NCBI GenBank assembly: GCA_001298575.1
Contig: LJCV01000253.1
Span: forward strand, 1 to 64,000
Source: Actinobacteria bacterium OK074
GTDB lineage: Bacteria; Actinomycetota; Actinomycetes; Streptomycetales; Streptomycetaceae
DNA: 64,000 nucleotides
Direction of reading: 5' to 3'
Under the pieces are notes generated by a model, which did not search any database, had not been told where the DNA came from, and saw only the letters and a program-made list of their open reading frames with translations. Shown here piece by piece: positions 8,559-17,665 of this stretch; positions within the stretch are counted from its first letter, which is position 1; each line of letters starts with the position of its first letter. Position numbers and translations under genes: made by a program.

Positions 8559-9239
8559 TCAGACCAGGGCGAGCGGGCGCGGCGGGCCCCGGCGGCCCAG
8601 GGAGTGCGCGAACAGGCGGATGCGCGGGACGGCGGCCCGCGGCGCGGGGCGCGGCAGCCGGCGTACCGGGGCGAGCCGTACGGTGCCGGCGGCGACCGCG
8701 AGCAGCAGCGGCCGGAAGGTGGTCGCGGCCACCGCGCGCAGCAGCTGGGCCAGGGCCCGCTCGCCGCGGTGCAGCCAGGCGGCTGCCAGCAGCCCCACGC
8801 AGACGTGCGCGGCGAGCAGCAGCCAGGCGGTCGCCGGGTCGGCCAGCAGCGCGGTGACGCGGTCGGCGCCCGCGCCGGTGACCCGGGTGAACGGGGTGGA
8901 GACGCTGCTCCCGCTGCACAGCACGTCGAGGCCGACCGCGCGCAGGGGGCCCGTCACGGGGCCGCCCGCGTTGCCGTAACAGGCGTGCTGGCCCGTGGTG
9001 AACACGGTGTCGGCGGTCAGTTCGAGGGGGATCAGCAGGGCGGCGATCCGGCCGAAGCCGCGCTCGCGGCCGGCGAGGGCGTAGGCGACGACGAAGACGC
9101 CCGCGGCGATCACGGCGACCGTGCCCAGCGGCAGCGGGACCTCGGACAGCAGCACGTGCGACGCGGCACTGAGCGTCACGACCACGGCCGTGAACAGCGC
9201 CGCGCGTACGGCTCTGAGGGAGGTCCCGGATATGTCCAT
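8559..9239 (-). CDS. Uncharacterised integral membrane protein
   Basis: Protein of 226 residues not recognised as a named family. It has about five hydrophobic segments: residues 10-30, 37-55, 64-80, 135-155 and a weaker one near 165-185. A polar loop of about 55 residues (TADTVFTTGQHACYGNAGG to TRVTGAGADRVTALL) holds two Cys. The C-terminal 45 residues are Arg/Pro-rich and likely cytoplasmic. It lies 124 bp upstream of the DsbA-like gene on the same strand, and the two loop cysteines could be redox substrates; that is inference only. The ATG start has a weak SD. Confidence 0.65.
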   Translation of the reverse strand: MDISGTSLRAVRAALFTAVVVTLSAASHVLLSEVPLPLGTVAVIAAGVFVVAYALAGRERGFGRIAALLIPLELTADTVFTTGQHACYGNAGGPVTGPLRAVGLDVLCSGSSVSTPFTRVTGAGADRVTALLADPATAWLLLAAHVCVGLLAAAWLHRGERALAQLLRAVAATTFRPLLLAVAAGTVRLAPVRRLPRPAPRAAVPRIRLFAHSLGRRGPPRPLALV

Positions 9240-9310
9240 CGCGTGGAGAGTCTCGCACGCGGTCCGGTAAGGGTCCGCTAAAGGCTGCCTATGCGTTACG
9301 GGAGCGTTGT

Positions 9311-9360
9311 GGACGGCGGTCCCCCGGAGCCTGCGCGGACACTCCGGGGGACCGCCGTCC
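9311..9360 (-). terminator. 19-bp perfect hairpin, terminator of the DUF2252 gene
   Basis: Bases 9311-9329 are an exact inverted copy of 9342-9360, separated by a 12-base loop. The hairpin begins six bases past the DUF2252 stop codon, where an intrinsic-type Streptomyces terminator is expected. There is no clear T-run. Confidence 0.85.
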
Positions 9361-9365
9361 GCACG

Positions 9366-10715
9366 TCACAGGCCGGGGACCCGGCCGTTGCGGAACAGGT
9401 CCACGAAGATCTGGTGGTCCGCACGCGCGCGTGCCCCGTACGCGTGCGCGAACTCCACCAGGAGGTCCGCGAAGCCGTCCTCGTCGGCGGCGATCGCGGC
9501 GTCGATGGCTCGCTCGGTGGAGAACGGCACCAGGGACTCGCCCGAGGTGTCGTCCGCCGCCGCGTGCATCGTGGCCGTGGCCCGGCCCAGGTCGGCGACG
9601 ACGCCGGCGATCTCCTCCGGGTCGTCGATGTCGCCCCAGTCCAGGTCGACGGCGTACGGCGACACCTCGGCCACCAGCTGGCCCGCGCCGCCCAGCTCGG
9701 TCCAGCCCAGCCACGGGTCGGCGTGCGCCTGGAGGGCCCGCTGGGAGATCACCGTGCGGTGGCCCTCGTGCTGGAAGTAGCCGCGGATGGCCGGGTCCGT
9801 GATGTGCCGGGAGACGGCCGGGGTCTGCGCCTGCTTGATGTAGATGATCACGTCGTTCTCAAGGGCGTCGCTGTTGCCCTCCAGCAGGATGTTGTACGAC
9901 GGCAGCCCGGCCGAGCCGATGCCGATGCCGCGGCGGCCGACGACGTCCTTCACCCGGTAGGAGTCCGGGCGGGTCAGGGAGGTCTCCGGCAGTGTCTCCA
10001 GGTAGCCGTCGAAGGCCGCGAGCACCTTGTAGCGGGTGGCCGCGTCCAGCTCGATGGAACCGCCGCCCGACGCGAACCGGCGTTCGAAGTCGCGGATCTC
10101 CGTCATCGAGTCCAGCAGCTCGAAACGGGTCAGTGCGCGGGCGGCGCGCAGCGCGTCCAGGAGGGGGCCCTGTGCGGTGTCCAGCGTGAACGGCGGCACC
10201 TCGTCGCTCTTGGCGCCGGTGGCCAGCGCGTGCACCCGGTCGCGGTAGGCCGCCGCGTAGACCCGCACCAGCTCGGTGATCTGGGCGTCGCTGAGCGCCT
10301 TCGCGTAGCCGACGAGCGCCATGGAGGCGGCGAAACGCTTGAGGTCCCAGGTGAAGGGGCCGACGTACGCCTCGTCGAAGTCGTTCACGTTGAAGATCAG
10401 GCGGCCGGTGGAGTCCATGTACGTGCCGAAGTTCTCGGCGTGCAGGTCGCCGTGGATCCACACGCGCGAGGTGCGGTCGTCCAGGAACGGGCCACTGAAT
10501 ATGTTCCCACCGCCCCGCCCGGCGTTCTCCGCGTCGAGGTCGTGGTAGAAGAGGCAGGCTGTTCCCCGGTAGAAGGCGAAGGCGGAAGCCGCCATTTTGC
10601 GGAACTTCACGCGGAACGCCGCCGGGTCGGCGGCCAGGAGCTCGCCGAAGGCGGTGTCGAACACGGCGAGGATTTCCTCACCGCGTTGCTCGGCGCTGAG
10701 CTGCGGGAGCGGCAT
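9366..10715 (-). CDS. DUF2252 family protein (kinase-like fold)
   Basis: Protein of 449 residues of the DUF2252 family. The segment VWIHGDLHAENFGTY resembles the catalytic HGDxHxxN loop of aminoglycoside-phosphotransferase-like kinases. The following FNVNDFDEAYVGPFTWDLKR resembles the metal-binding D-x-D segment. Other conserved parts are FYRGTACLFYHDL near residue 50 and GIGSAGLPSYNILLEG near 270. The phosphate acceptor is unknown. ATG 10715 has GGAGG nine bases upstream, which decides the start over the longer open frame. It is transcribed away from dnaE, with a shared 283-bp intergenic region. Confidence 0.8.
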   Translation of the reverse strand: MPLPQLSAEQRGEEILAVFDTAFGELLAADPAAFRVKFRKMAASAFAFYRGTACLFYHDLDAENAGRGGGNIFSGPFLDDRTSRVWIHGDLHAENFGTYMDSTGRLIFNVNDFDEAYVGPFTWDLKRFAASMALVGYAKALSDAQITELVRVYAAAYRDRVHALATGAKSDEVPPFTLDTAQGPLLDALRAARALTRFELLDSMTEIRDFERRFASGGGSIELDAATRYKVLAAFDGYLETLPETSLTRPDSYRVKDVVGRRGIGIGSAGLPSYNILLEGNSDALENDVIIYIKQAQTPAVSRHITDPAIRGYFQHEGHRTVISQRALQAHADPWLGWTELGGAGQLVAEVSPYAVDLDWGDIDDPEEIAGVVADLGRATATMHAAADDTSGESLVPFSTERAIDAAIAADEDGFADLLVEFAHAYGARARADHQIFVDLFRNGRVPGL

Positions 10716-10912
10716 CGCTGGGTGCCTCCAGATGTACTTCACGAGTAGGGCGGTGTCCCCGTCCGCTCCAACGTACGGGAGGGCGCGGGAGTGCCCGGGA
10801 GCAGGGCGGAAGGGTGTGCCCGCGGGTGCCCGGACGGTACGCGCGCGTGCCCGCGAGGTCCGTCCGGACGTACCCGTCGGTCCCGTCGGACCGACCGGGG
10901 AGTCTCGTCGGA

Positions 10913-10935
10913 TTGTCAGTGCCGCGGCATAGACT
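10913..10935 (+). promoter_or_regulatory. RecA-independent DNA-damage (PafBC-type) promoter of dnaE
   Basis: TTGTCAGTG (10913-10921), exactly eight bases (CCGCGGCA), then TAGACT (10930-10935). This fits every specified position of the tTGTCRgtg-N8-TAnnnT consensus described for RecA/LexA-independent damage-inducible genes in actinobacteria. Transcription from it would start near 10942 and leave a leader of about 57 bases with a GGAGG site before dnaE. Confidence 0.7.
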
Positions 10936-10998
10936 GCGTCGCATTCCCGGATCGTCGTCCGAAGATCGTCACCGACCGTTTTCCCCGGAGGCCACACC

Positions 10999-13900
10999 GT
11001 GTCAAAGCCGCCGTTCACGCACCTGCACGTCCACACCCAGTACTCGCTGCTGGACGGTGCCGCGCGGCTCAAGGACATGTTCAACGCGTGCAACGAGATG
11101 GGCATGACCCATATCGCCATGTCCGACCACGGCAACCTGCACGGGGCGTACGACTTCTTCCATACGGCGAAGAAGTCGGGGGTCACCCCGATCATCGGCA
11201 TCGAGGCGTACGTGGCGCCCGAGTCGCGCCGCAACAAGCGCAAGATCCAGTGGGGCCAGCCGCACCAGAAGCGCGACGACGTGTCCGGTTCCGGTGGTTA
11301 CACCCACAAGACGATCTGGGCGGCGAACGCGACCGGCCTGCACAACCTCTTCCGGCTGTCCTCGGACGCCTACGCCGAGGGCTGGCTGCAGAAGTGGCCG
11401 CGGATGGACAAGGAGACCATCTCGCAGTGGTCGGAGGGTCTCATCGCCTCCACCGGCTGTCCCTCGGGCGAGTTGCAGACCCGGCTGCGGCTGGGCCAGT
11501 TCGACGAGGCGCTGAAGGCGGCCTCCGAGTACCAGGACATCTTCGGCAAGGACCGGTACTTCCTGGAGCTGATGGACCACGGCATCGAGATCGAGCACCG
11601 GGTGCGCGACGGCCTCCTGGAGATCGGCAAGAAGCTCGGCATCCCGCCGCTGGTCACCAACGACTCGCACTACACGTACGCGCACGAGGCGACCGCGCAC
11701 GACGCGCTGCTGTGCATCCAGACCGGCAAGAACCTCTCCGACCCCGACCGCTTCCGCTTCGACGGCACCGGCTACTACCTGAAGTCCACCGACGAGATGT
11801 ACGCCGTCGACTCCTCGGACGCCTGGCAGGAGGGGTGCGCCAACACCCTCCTGGTGGCCGAACAGATCGACACCGCCGGCATGTTCGAGGCGAAGAACCT
11901 CATGCCGAAGTTCGACATCCCCGAGGGCTTCACCGAGGTCACCTGGTTCAAGGAGGAGGTCCGCCGGGGCATGGACCGCCGCTTCCCCGGCGGCGTCCCG
12001 GACGACCGGCAGAAGCAGGTCGAGTACGAGATGGACGTCATCATCCAGATGGGGTTCCCGGGGTACTTCCTCGTCGTCGCCGACTTCATCATGTGGGCCA
12101 AGAAGAACGGCATCGCGGTCGGCCCCGGCCGTGGTTCCGCGGCCGGTTCGATCGTCGCGTACGCCATGGGCATCACCGACCTCGACCCGATCCCGCACGG
12201 CCTGATCTTCGAGCGGTTCCTCAACCCCGAGCGCGTCTCCATGCCCGACGTCGACATCGACTTCGACGAGCGTCGGCGCGTCGAAGTCATCAGGTACGTG
12301 ACGGAGAAGTACGGCGCCGACAAGGTCGCCATGATCGGCACCTACGGCAAGATCAAGGCCAAGAACGCCATCAAGGACTCCGCGCGCGTGCTGGGCTACC
12401 CGTACGCGATGGGCGACCGCCTCACCAAGGCGATGCCCGCCGATGTCCTCGGCAAGGGCATCGACCTGGACGGCATCACCAACCCCTCGCACCCGCGCTA
12501 CAGCGAGGCCGGCGAGATCCGCGCGATGTACGAGAACGAGGCGGACGTCAAGAAGGTCATCGACACCGCCAAGGGCGTCGAGGGCCTGGTCCGGCAGATG
12601 GGCGTGCACGCGGCCGGCGTCATCATGTCCAGCGAGCCCATCGTCGACCACGCCCCGATCTGGGTGCGGCACACCGACGGTGTGACCATCACGCAGTGGG
12701 ACTACCCGCAGTGCGAGTCGCTCGGCCTGCTGAAGATGGACTTCCTGGGCCTGCGCAACCTGACGATCATGGACGACGCCGTCAAGATGGTGAAGTCCAA
12801 CAAGGGCGTCGACCTCGACCTGCTGGCCCTGCCGCTCGACGACCCGACGACCTTCGAACTCCTCCAGCGCGGCGACACCCTGGGCGTGTTCCAGTTCGAC
12901 GGCGGCCCCATGCGCTCCCTGCTGCGCCTGATGAAGCCCGACAACTTCGAAGACATCTCCGCCGTGTCGGCGCTGTACCGTCCGGGCCCGATGGGCATGG
13001 ACTCGCACACCAACTACGCCCTGCGCAAGAACAAGTTGCAGGAGATCACGCCGATCCACAAGGAGCTCGAAGAGCCCCTCGAAGAGGTCCTCGCGGTCAC
13101 CTACGGCCTGATCGTCTACCAGGAGCAGGTGCAGAAGGCCGCCCAGATCATCGCCGGTTACTCGCTCGGCGAGGCCGACATCCTGCGCCGCGTGATGGGC
13201 AAGAAGAAGCCCGACGAACTGGCCAAGAACTTCACCATCTTCCAGGCCGGCGCCCAGAAGAACGGCTACAGCGACGAGGCGATCCAGGCCCTGTGGGACG
13301 TCCTGGTCCCCTTCGCCGGCTACGCCTTCAACAAGGCGCACTCGGCCGCGTACGGACTGGTGTCGTTCTGGACCGCGTACCTGAAGGCCAACTACCCGGC
13401 CGAGTACATGGCCGCGCTGCTCACCTCGGTCAAGGACGACAAGGACAAGTCCGCGATCTACCTCAACGAGTGCCGGCGCATGGGCATCAAGGTGCTGCCG
13501 CCCAACGTCAACGAGTCGGTGCACAACTTCGCCGCCCAGGGCGACGACGTGATCCTCTTCGGCCTCGAAGCCGTCCGTAACGTCGGTACGAACGTGGTCG
13601 AGTCGATCATCCGCAGCCGCAAGGCCAAGGGGAAGTACGCCTCGTTCCCCGACTACCTCGACAAGGTCGAGGCGGTCGCCTGCAACAAGCGGACGACGGA
13701 ATCGCTCATCAAGGCGGGCGCGTTCGACACCATGGGGCACACCCGCAAGGGGCTCACCGCGCACTTCGACCCGATGATCGACAACGTGGTCGCGGTCAAG
13801 CGCAAGGAGGCCGAGGGCCAGTTCGACCTCTTCGGCGGCATGGGCGAGGCGGACACCAGCGAGCCGGGCTTCGGGCTCGACGTGGAGTTCACCACCGAGG

Positions 13901-14538
13901 AGTGGGAGAAGGGCTATCTGCTCGCCCAGGAGCGGGAGATGCTCGGCCTGTACGTCTCCGACCACCCGCTCTTCGGCCTCGAACACGTGCTGTCCGACAA
14001 GGCGGACGCGGGCATCGCCCAGCTCACCGGAGGTGAGCACGCGGACGGCGCGGTCGTCACCATCGGCGGCATCATCTCCGGCCTCCAGCGCAAGATGACC
14101 AAGCAGGGCAACGCGTGGGCCATCGCCACCGTGGAGGACCTCGCCGGTTCCATCGAGTGCATGTTCTTCCCGGCGACCTACCAGCTGGTGTCGACCCAAC
14201 TCGTCGAGGACGCCGTCGTGTTCGTCAAGGGGCGGCTCGACAAGCGCGAGGACATTCCGCGGCTCGTCGCGATGGAGATGCAGGTCCCCGACCTGTCCAA
14301 CGCCGGGACCAACGCGCCCGTGATCCTCACCATCCCGGCCACCCGGGTCACCCCGCCGATGGTCAGCCGCCTCGGCGAGATCCTCAGTCACCACAAGGGC
14401 GACAGCGAGGTGCGGATCAAGCTCCAGGGCCCGCGCAAGACCACGATCCTGCGCCTGGACCGGCACCGGGTGAAGCCGGACCCGGCCCTCTTCGGCGACC
14501 TCAAGGTGCTGCTGGGACCGGCCTGTCTGGCGGGCTAG
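10999..14538 (+). CDS. dnaE: DNA polymerase III alpha subunit
   Basis: Replicative polymerase catalytic subunit, 1179 residues. The PHP domain opens with FTHLHVHTQYSLLDGAARL and contains MSDHGNLHG. The polymerase core includes VGPGRGSAAGSIVAYAMGITDLDPIPHGLIFERFLNPERVSMPDVDIDFDE, with the catalytic Asp residues in PDVDIDFD near residue 420. SALYRPGPMGM and AFNKAHSAAYGLVSFWTAYLKANYPAEYMAALLTS are also diagnostic. The C-terminal OB fold is around residues 1010-1100 (VTIGGIISGLQRKMTKQGNAWAIATVEDL). GTG 10999 follows GGAGG at nine bases and starts three residues before the PHP strand. It is the DnaE1-type enzyme, not the shorter DnaE2 mutagenic form. Confidence 0.97.
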   Translation: MSKPPFTHLHVHTQYSLLDGAARLKDMFNACNEMGMTHIAMSDHGNLHGAYDFFHTAKKSGVTPIIGIEAYVAPESRRNKRKIQWGQPHQKRDDVSGSGGYTHKTIWAANATGLHNLFRLSSDAYAEGWLQKWPRMDKETISQWSEGLIASTGCPSGELQTRLRLGQFDEALKAASEYQDIFGKDRYFLELMDHGIEIEHRVRDGLLEIGKKLGIPPLVTNDSHYTYAHEATAHDALLCIQTGKNLSDPDRFRFDGTGYYLKSTDEMYAVDSSDAWQEGCANTLLVAEQIDTAGMFEAKNLMPKFDIPEGFTEVTWFKEEVRRGMDRRFPGGVPDDRQKQVEYEMDVIIQMGFPGYFLVVADFIMWAKKNGIAVGPGRGSAAGSIVAYAMGITDLDPIPHGLIFERFLNPERVSMPDVDIDFDERRRVEVIRYVTEKYGADKVAMIGTYGKIKAKNAIKDSARVLGYPYAMGDRLTKAMPADVLGKGIDLDGITNPSHPRYSEAGEIRAMYENEADVKKVIDTAKGVEGLVRQMGVHAAGVIMSSEPIVDHAPIWVRHTDGVTITQWDYPQCESLGLLKMDFLGLRNLTIMDDAVKMVKSNKGVDLDLLALPLDDPTTFELLQRGDTLGVFQFDGGPMRSLLRLMKPDNFEDISAVSALYRPGPMGMDSHTNYALRKNKLQEITPIHKELEEPLEEVLAVTYGLIVYQEQVQKAAQIIAGYSLGEADILRRVMGKKKPDELAKNFTIFQAGAQKNGYSDEAIQALWDVLVPFAGYAFNKAHSAAYGLVSFWTAYLKANYPAEYMAALLTSVKDDKDKSAIYLNECRRMGIKVLPPNVNESVHNFAAQGDDVILFGLEAVRNVGTNVVESIIRSRKAKGKYASFPDYLDKVEAVACNKRTTESLIKAGAFDTMGHTRKGLTAHFDPMIDNVVAVKRKEAEGQFDLFGGMGEADTSEPGFGLDVEFTTEEWEKGYLLAQEREMLGLYVSDHPLFGLEHVLSDKADAGIAQLTGGEHADGAVVTIGGIISGLQRKMTKQGNAWAIATVEDLAGSIECMFFPATYQLVSTQLVEDAVVFVKGRLDKREDIPRLVAMEMQVPDLSNAGTNAPVILTIPATRVTPPMVSRLGEILSHHKGDSEVRIKLQGPRKTTILRLDRHRVKPDPALFGDLKVLLGPACLAG

Positions 14539-14581
14539 CCACGCCGGTCGGCCGCTGAACCGACCGTCGGCCAACAGATGT

Positions 14582-14621
14582 GCGCGAGGGGCGCATCCGG
14601 AAACGGGTGCGCCCCTCGCGC
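14582..14621. terminator. 17-bp hairpin between dnaE and the convergent small gene
   Basis: Bases 14582-14598 pair with 14605-14621 over a 6-base loop (GGAAAC), with a single G-T wobble. It lies 44 bp after dnaE and 33 bp past the stop of the convergent 57-residue gene, so it can serve both. Confidence 0.85.
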
Positions 14622-14653
14622 GTGCCGGGCTGCAACAGCCCTTGGTACGGATA

Positions 14654-14827
14654 TCAGTTGTGGCCGAACCGCTTCTGCCGGCCCTTGCGGGCCATGTCAC
14701 CGGGAGTCACCTGAGTCTGGCGCTGCTCCGACTGCGACTCCATCGAGGACGACTGGGCCTGCTGCTGGCCGCGTTCGGCTGCCGACGCCTGCCGTTGCTC
14801 GCGGTGCTGCTTCTTGTTCTTGGCCAT
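14654..14827 (-). CDS. Small conserved-looking hydrophilic protein
   Basis: Protein of 57 residues, unrecognised function. It is rich in Gln, Ser, Lys and Arg, with no hydrophobic segment: it begins MAKNKKQHREQRQAS and ends MARKGRQKRFGHN. AGGAGG lies nine bases before ATG 14827, an unusually good Shine-Dalgarno that strongly supports translation. It is probably disordered or helical and nucleic-acid compatible because of its basic ends; that is inference. It converges on dnaE and shares the hairpin terminator. Confidence 0.7.
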   Translation of the reverse strand: MAKNKKQHREQRQASAAERGQQQAQSSSMESQSEQRQTQVTPGDMARKGRQKRFGHN

Positions 14828-15073
14828 GGTGATCTGCCTCCTGCGGGGGATCTCGGGGCCAGGGCCGGGACCAGCCTCACATATCGCAAGGAAGAGTGCA
14901 TTTCGGATTATTACCCTGTGTGACACGGCAATTCAGGGCACATATACCGATCCGCCACGCCGAAGATCGAGTTCGGGCCGTTAACCTCCGCGTGGTCGGG
15001 CAGACTCGAATACGAGCCGTAAGCAACTCGCAAGCCGGCCGAGACAAACCTCCCCGGAAAGAGGGTGGATCGC

Positions 15074-16294
15074 GTGGACCGCTGCATCGTCCTGGTGGAC
15101 GCCGGGTATCTGCTCGGGGCTGCCGCCAGTCTGCTCGCCGGGGAACCCTCCCGCTCCCGCATCACCGTCGACCACAACGCCCTCGTCCAAGGACTGCGCG
15201 ACCGCGCCGAGTCCGAGACGGAACGCCCGCTGCTGCGCATCTACTGGTTCGACGGCGCCCCCGACCGCGTACCGCAGCCGGAGCACCGCAGGCTGCGCGT
15301 GATGCCCCGGGTCACCGTCCGGCTGGGCGCGCTGACCCGGAGCGACGGGCGGTGGGCGCAGAAGGGCGTCGACGCCGCGATGCACGCCGAGCTGACCGAA
15401 CTGGCCCGCAACCGCGCCTGCTCGGACGTGGTCCTGGTGACCGGCGACGGGGATCTGCTGCCGGGCATGATGGCGGCCAAGGAGCACGGCGTCGCCGTCC
15501 ACCTGTGGGCCGTGCAGGCCGCGGACGGGGACTACAACCAGTCCGAGGACCTGGTCGCCGAGGCCGACGAGCGGCGCGTGCTCGACCGGACCTGGATCAC
15601 CAAGGCCGTCCGCGCCAAGGAGCTGACCGGGGCGTGCGCGCCGCAGCCCGCGACCCGGCCCGAGATCGCGGCCATCCTGTCGGCGCCGCTGCCGGAGTCG
15701 GCCATGCCGGGCGTGGCGGAGCGGACCGCGGAGAAGCCCGAGCACGTCGCGGCCCGGGCGGCGGGCGACGCGGGGGAGCGGGGGCCGGCCGCCAAGGGCG
15801 TACCGACGCCCAAGGACCTCGCCGCGCTGCGGGCGCCCGGGACCCAGCCGCCCGCGCAGCAGCCGGCCACCGCGACCCTGCGCTGGTCCTCCGACAAGGG
15901 GTGGGTGGACCGGCCCGGGACCGTGGCCGAGCCGCAGGAGGCCGCCGCGCTGCCGACGCTGGCGCAGCTCACCACGGCCGAGCAGCGCTGGGCCGACCGG
16001 GAGGAGGACATCACCACCGTCGGCGGGGACCCGTTCGAGGTCGGACAGGTGTTCGCGCGGCGCTGGATGGGACGGCTGGCCGACCAGACGCACCTCCAGA
16101 AGCTGTCCGGGATGTACCCGCGCGTGCCGCACCGGATCGACGGCGAACTGCTGCGCTACGCGGCCCGGTTCGGACTGCTCGCGCACAAGGACGACCAGAT
16201 CGACGAGCACGACCGGTACGCGATCCGCGCCGGGTTCTGGCGCGAGCTGGACGTCCAGGCACCCGCGGAGAACGCGCCGACCGGCGACGGGTGA
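15074..16294 (+). CDS. NYN-domain (PIN-like) protein
   Basis: Putative ribonuclease-like protein of 406 residues. The N-terminal 165 residues form an NYN domain. Acidic residues at the PIN-like metal-site positions are CIVLVDAGYLLG (Asp near 9), QKGVDAAMHAELTELA (Asp near 100) and VVLVTGDGDLLPGM (two Asp near 126-128). A Pro/Ala-rich linker (about 200-290) separates it from a C-terminal domain of about 90 residues (DPFEVGQVFARRWMGRLADQTHLQKLSG to RAGFWREL) that may bind nucleic acid. GTG 15074 is chosen because GAGG lies nine bases upstream; GTG 15065 in the same frame is possible. No RNA target can be named. Confidence 0.8.
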   Translation: MDRCIVLVDAGYLLGAAASLLAGEPSRSRITVDHNALVQGLRDRAESETERPLLRIYWFDGAPDRVPQPEHRRLRVMPRVTVRLGALTRSDGRWAQKGVDAAMHAELTELARNRACSDVVLVTGDGDLLPGMMAAKEHGVAVHLWAVQAADGDYNQSEDLVAEADERRVLDRTWITKAVRAKELTGACAPQPATRPEIAAILSAPLPESAMPGVAERTAEKPEHVAARAAGDAGERGPAAKGVPTPKDLAALRAPGTQPPAQQPATATLRWSSDKGWVDRPGTVAEPQEAAALPTLAQLTTAEQRWADREEDITTVGGDPFEVGQVFARRWMGRLADQTHLQKLSGMYPRVPHRIDGELLRYAARFGLLAHKDDQIDEHDRYAIRAGFWRELDVQAPAENAPTGDG

Positions 16295-16514
16295 CGTCCC
16301 GGCCGACGAGAAGCGAGGTCTCGGCCGGTGACGGGTGAGGTCCGGCTCCCGCAGCGTTTTTTGGGGCCCCTGGTGATTCGTTGGGCGTGGCGATAATCGT
16401 CGTTGAGCGGTCGTGTGACCGATTCTTACGGGGTTTCTTACCTCGCGATTGATTTGTGTGTTCGGGGACACCCGGGCGTGGGTTTCGGGGTGACACCCCG
16501 TACTCTCGTCCCTT

Positions 16515-17540
16515 GTGAGTACGCGCAGCGCAACGGTCTTTCGGCACGACGGGGACGTCGTATGTGCCGTGCGCGGGCTGACCAAGACCTATCCGGCCGT
16601 ACGCGGCCGCCGGGGCGCCCCCGCGGCCGCCGAGGTACGGGCCACCGACGAGGTGCGGCTCGACGTGCGGCGCGGTGAGATCTTCGGACTGCTCGGGCCC
16701 AACGGCGCCGGCAAGTCCACCCTCGTACGGCAGCTGACCGGGCTCATGCGGCCCGACAGCGGCAGCGTCGAGATCCTCGGCCACGACATCGTGCGCCACC
16801 CCGAACGCGCCGCCCGCATCCTCGCCTACCTCGGGCAGGAGTCCACCGCCCTGGACGAGCTGACCGTGGCGCTCGCCGCCGAGACCACCGGGCGGCTGCG
16901 CGGCCTGGAGGTACGGCGGGCCCGGGCCGAGCGCGACGCCGTCCTGGAGGAGCTGGGGCTCACCCCGCTCGCCGGGCGCCCGCTGAAGAAGCTGTCCGGC
17001 GGTCAGCGGCGGCTCGCCTGCTTCGCCACCGCCCTGGTCGGCGAACGGCCGCTGCTGGTGCTGGACGAGCCCACCACCGGCATGGACCCCGTGGCCCGGC
17101 GGGCGGTGTGGGCCGCCGTCGACCGGCGGCGGGCCGAGCACGGCGCCACCGTCCTGCTGGTCACCCACAACGTCATCGAGGCCGAGACCGTCCTGGACCG
17201 GGTCGCCGTCCTCGACAAGGGCCGCGTCATCGCCTGCGACACCCCGGCCGGGCTCAAGGAGAAGGTCGCCGGCGAGGTCCGGGTCGACCTGGTGTGGCGC
17301 GAGCGCGCCCCGCTGGAGGTGCCGGAGGTCGCGGCGCTCCAGGACCGCGCCGCCGAGTCCGGCCGCCGCTGGACGCTGCGGCTCGCGCCCGAGGAGGCCC
17401 GCGCGGTCGTCGCCACGGTCACCGGGGGCGCCGCCTTCGCCGCCCTCGACGACTTCACGCTGGCCACGCCCAGCCTGGAGGACGTGTACCTGATGCTGGG
17501 CGGGGACGCGAGCGGCCCCCAGGGGCTGGTGAGGGCATGA
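16515..17540 (+). CDS. ABC transporter ATP-binding protein
   Basis: ATPase subunit of an ABC-2 type exporter, 341 residues. The Walker A motif is LGPNGAGKSTL (about residue 65), the Q-loop is LGQEST, the signature is LSGGQRR and Walker B is LLVLDEPTTGMDP, followed by the H-loop VTHN. The first 35 residues contain an insertion with repeated Gly/Arg/Pro between the first strand and Walker A. The C-terminal 90 residues form the DUF4162-like regulatory region of drug-export ATPases. GTG 16515 follows TACTCT (16501-16506) at eight bases, so a leaderless transcript is plausible. It is followed at once by its permease. The cargo is unknown. Confidence 0.9.
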   Translation: MSTRSATVFRHDGDVVCAVRGLTKTYPAVRGRRGAPAAAEVRATDEVRLDVRRGEIFGLLGPNGAGKSTLVRQLTGLMRPDSGSVEILGHDIVRHPERAARILAYLGQESTALDELTVALAAETTGRLRGLEVRRARAERDAVLEELGLTPLAGRPLKKLSGGQRRLACFATALVGERPLLVLDEPTTGMDPVARRAVWAAVDRRRAEHGATVLLVTHNVIEAETVLDRVAVLDKGRVIACDTPAGLKEKVAGEVRVDLVWRERAPLEVPEVAALQDRAAESGRRWTLRLAPEEARAVVATVTGGAAFAALDDFTLATPSLEDVYLMLGGDASGPQGLVRA

Positions 17541-17665
17541 ACGGTGGACATCGGGCGCATCGGAAGCATGGGGCGATGTGCGGCGTGAGTACGGAAGTCG
17601 TCGGATCCGTATGCACTACGACGGAAGCGGCGATCGACGGAGCGAAGAGGAGCAGCTCGACGTGA
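17537..17665 (+). other. Possible 42-residue bridging open frame
   Basis: An ATG at 17537 overlaps the ATPase stop (ATGA), and the frame ends with a TGA that overlaps the permease start (GTGA, 17662-17665). GGTGAGGG precedes it. The arrangement would couple translation through all three frames. Against it, third codon positions are mixed rather than GC-rich and the peptide has no recognisable feature. It may simply be a short intergenic leader. Confidence 0.25.

Noticed and set aside
11002..14700. Very long open frame antisense to dnaE
   Set aside because: It arises from GC-rich third positions of dnaE. Its translation is low-complexity Val/Leu/Gly/Asp text without a domain.
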